A DNA stretch of 32,540 nt from Verrucomicrobia bacterium UBA6015 (GTDB lineage Bacteria > Verrucomicrobiota > Kiritimatiellia > UBA8416). The notes under the pieces were generated by a model. That model made no database searches. It was not told the DNA's origin and was given only the letters and a program-made list of their open reading frames with translations. The position numbers and the translations under genes were made by a program. Below are positions 31,155 to 32,540 of the stretch, in pieces. The stretch's first letter is position 1. Every line of letters starts with the position of its first letter. The DNA is taken from positions 9,156-41,695 of the forward strand of contig DIZZ01000045.1 of NCBI GenBank assembly GCA_002428045.1, given 5' to 3'.

Positions 31155-31723
31155 TCGGTCTTGCCTTCCCGCATCTGGTTAAAGAGCGGCGTGAGAGAGA
31201 GCCGACGCTGGTATTGTGCCAATCCGTGCGTGATTGACCGAAGTTCCTGCTCGTCATATGTCAGGTCGGGGTCGCAGGCGAAAAACAACAGCCAGATTCC
31301 GCCAGAAGTATCCCGCCGGTAGGCCGTGACCAGGCGTTTGCGTGTACTCTGCACTTTCGCATATTTCAAGGCATGCTGAGGCTCCCGGAAAAACACACCC
31401 TTCACCATCAGCCGGACCGACTCGCGGGGGCCATACAGGGCGAGGAACGAGGCCACACCGTCCATCTGTATCACATCTTCAAGATCAGACTGTCGGGTCA
31501 GGTAATCGGGGTTCTTTGTGATTCCTGCCTGTGCCAGCAGATTGGTTTGGGTGATCAATACGTAAGCTGGCGGGGATTCGCCCTGCTGCAGGGCGAATTC
31601 ATTCAGCACGCTGGCCGGGAACGGGTCCAGCAGACGAGCCGGCGGCGAGCCGGTACCCCCTCCGGCCAAGCCAGCCCCGGTGCTCAGTAGCAGTGCCAAA
31701 AACACGATGATGTTTCGTTGCAT
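31151..31723 (-). CDS. Secreted protein of unknown function
   Basis: This 190-residue protein has a signal peptide (about 1-21, core IIVFLALLLSTGAGLAG). The mature part has no recognised motif; it is mixed alpha/beta with YGPRESVRLMVKGVFFREPQ and SGGIWLLFFACDP. It starts 8 bp after the enzyme I-like stop, with a GGGGGG stretch before the ATG. It overlaps the next gene by 4 bp, so it is surely part of the same transcript. Its position before two outer-membrane proteins suggests an envelope role, but that is inference from neighbours. Confidence 0.7.
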   Translation of the reverse strand: MQRNIIVFLALLLSTGAGLAGGGTGSPPARLLDPFPASVLNEFALQQGESPPAYVLITQTNLLAQAGITKNPDYLTRQSDLEDVIQMDGVASFLALYGPRESVRLMVKGVFFREPQHALKYAKVQSTRKRLVTAYRRDTSGGIWLLFFACDPDLTYDEQELRSITHGLAQYQRRLSLTPLFNQMREGKTD

Positions 31724-31731
31724 AAGCCCCC

Positions 31732-32540
31732 CTACTCAATCCGCACGGCGCGGACGGCGGCCTTGATGGCCGGAATCAATGGAGGCACCACGCTCAACGT
31801 CCGGATGCCACACTGGAGGAGACGTGCAACATGCGCGGCACGCCCCGCCAGCTCACCGCAGACCGCGGAGGGCAGTTGCGGGGCATCATCATGCACCATC
31901 TGCAGCAACCTGAAAATGGCGTCACTGGAATCGTTGAAATACGTCTCCACCGCCGCATTTTCACGGTCAGCGGCAAAGGTGTACTGCGTCAGGTCGTTCG
32001 TGCCGAAGCTCAGGAAATCGACATGCGGTGCGATGCCGTTGACCGACAGCGCCGCGGCGGGTGTTTCAATCATCGCGCCCAGGGGGGGCAACGTTCCTTT
32101 CCCACGTTCATCCGCCAGGCGGCGGAGGGTCTCGCGGACGATGACGACATCCTGCGGCAGGGTCACCATCGGGATCAGGATGAACACGTTGAATTCGCCC
32201 GACAGGCTCAGGATCGCGCGCAACTGTGTCTCTAGCAAGGTCGGATGCGCCAGTTGCAGCCGTACCCCACGACGCCCCAGCGAAGGATTGCTCTCGGCCA
32301 GGAACTTGAGAAAAGGCATCGGTTTGTCGGCCCCGACATCCAGCAGCCGCACGCAAACCGGTTTCCCTTGGCGGGCTCAAGCGTACGCCGCATTTCCGCC
32401 AGCAGTTCGTCGGTATCCGGGGGTATCGTACGGCCTAGGTATCCCTGTTCCGTGCGATACAGGCCGACGCCATCCGCGCCATTGGCCATCGCCCGTTCGG
32501 TGTCCTCCAGGGTCCCCACGTTGGCAAGCACGGCAATCGT
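31732..32540 (-). pseudogene. ptsI: PTS enzyme I (PEP-protein phosphotransferase), partial and frameshifted
   Basis: This is the C-terminal, PEP-binding half of a phosphotransferase-system enzyme I, cut by the right edge. Motifs are VLANVGTLEDTERA, GADGVGLYRTE, LLDVGADKPMPFL, GTNDLTQYTFAADREN and AVCGELAG, the last with the catalytic Cys. The reading frame changes between the GLYRTE part and the LLDVGADKP part. Near 32358-32372 one base is missing relative to the expected AKGKPVCVRLLDVG, at a GGGAAA run, so translation as written would fail. This may be a true mutation or an assembly error in a homopolymer. The catalytic His domain would lie beyond the edge, so orthodox PtsI and multi-domain EI fusions cannot be told apart. 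HPr and EII genes are not visible. Confidence 0.82.

Noticed and set aside
32232..32531. A separate small gene at the right edge
   Set aside because: Its first two thirds match the enzyme I sequence directly preceding the frameshift, so it is part of the same broken gene.
1..32540. CRISPR array, transposon or prophage
   Set aside because: No spaced long direct repeats, transposase, integrase or terminal inverted repeats were seen; the tRNA-Pro has no repeated 3' fragment nearby that I could find.

Overview
The window looks like chromosomal DNA from a GC-rich (about 60%) Gram-negative bacterium. It encodes outer-membrane beta-barrels, a TolC/RND efflux system, DsbD and sigma-54 machinery. A 3-keto-disaccharide hydrolase (DUF1080) protein, a GldG/DUF4340 transport module and a MoxR/VWA (Bat) module occur together, which suggests the PVC superphylum (Kiritimatiellota, Verrucomicrobiota or Lentisphaerota). 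That placement is inference from gene content and was not tested by any search. No insertion sequence, prophage, CRISPR array or rRNA was found. One tRNA-Pro is present.

Layout: (1) 1-3225, minus strand: DUF1080 protein, O-antigen-ligase-type membrane protein, then xylose isomerase (xylA, cut by the left edge) with its own promoter. (2) 3226-3619: a divergent control region holding short direct repeats, two tandem dyads 20 bp apart and a full-consensus sigma-54 promoter. (3) 3620-16149, plus strand: a ten-gene tightly spaced operon. It encodes an NtrC-type sigma-54 activator, a GldA/GldF/GldG-like ABC module, a DUF4340 protein, MoxR ATPase, DUF58 protein, a BatD/DUF4381-like protein, BatA (VWA), and a large BatB (VWA)-TPR fusion with a Gln/Pro/Glu-rich tail. 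(4) 16150-16381: a convergent spacer with a probable weak terminator and an unexplained 42-codon frame. (5) 16382-25965, minus strand, transcribed from the right: dsbD, zwf, pgl, tolC-like, membrane fusion protein, RND pump and a DUF2892 protein, nearly without gaps. (6) tRNA-Pro(TGG) at 26128-26204. (7) 26476-32540, minus strand: a PTS enzyme I-like gene (cut by the right edge, with a one-base frameshift), a secreted protein of unknown function, two predicted outer-membrane beta-barrel proteins, a PAS protein with a Cys-pair C-terminus, and a hybrid histidine kinase.

How they may work together: in region 3 the activator probably controls its own transcript through the sigma-54 promoter, and so a cell-envelope complex in which a MoxR ATPase and VWA scaffold proteins are made together with an ABC/GldG membrane system. 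Region 5 joins oxidative pentose phosphate enzymes (NADPH) with periplasmic thiol reduction and tripartite efflux. Region 7 looks like a signalling cluster with envelope proteins. The sigma-54-controlled Gld-like plus Bat operon is the most interesting unit in the window.
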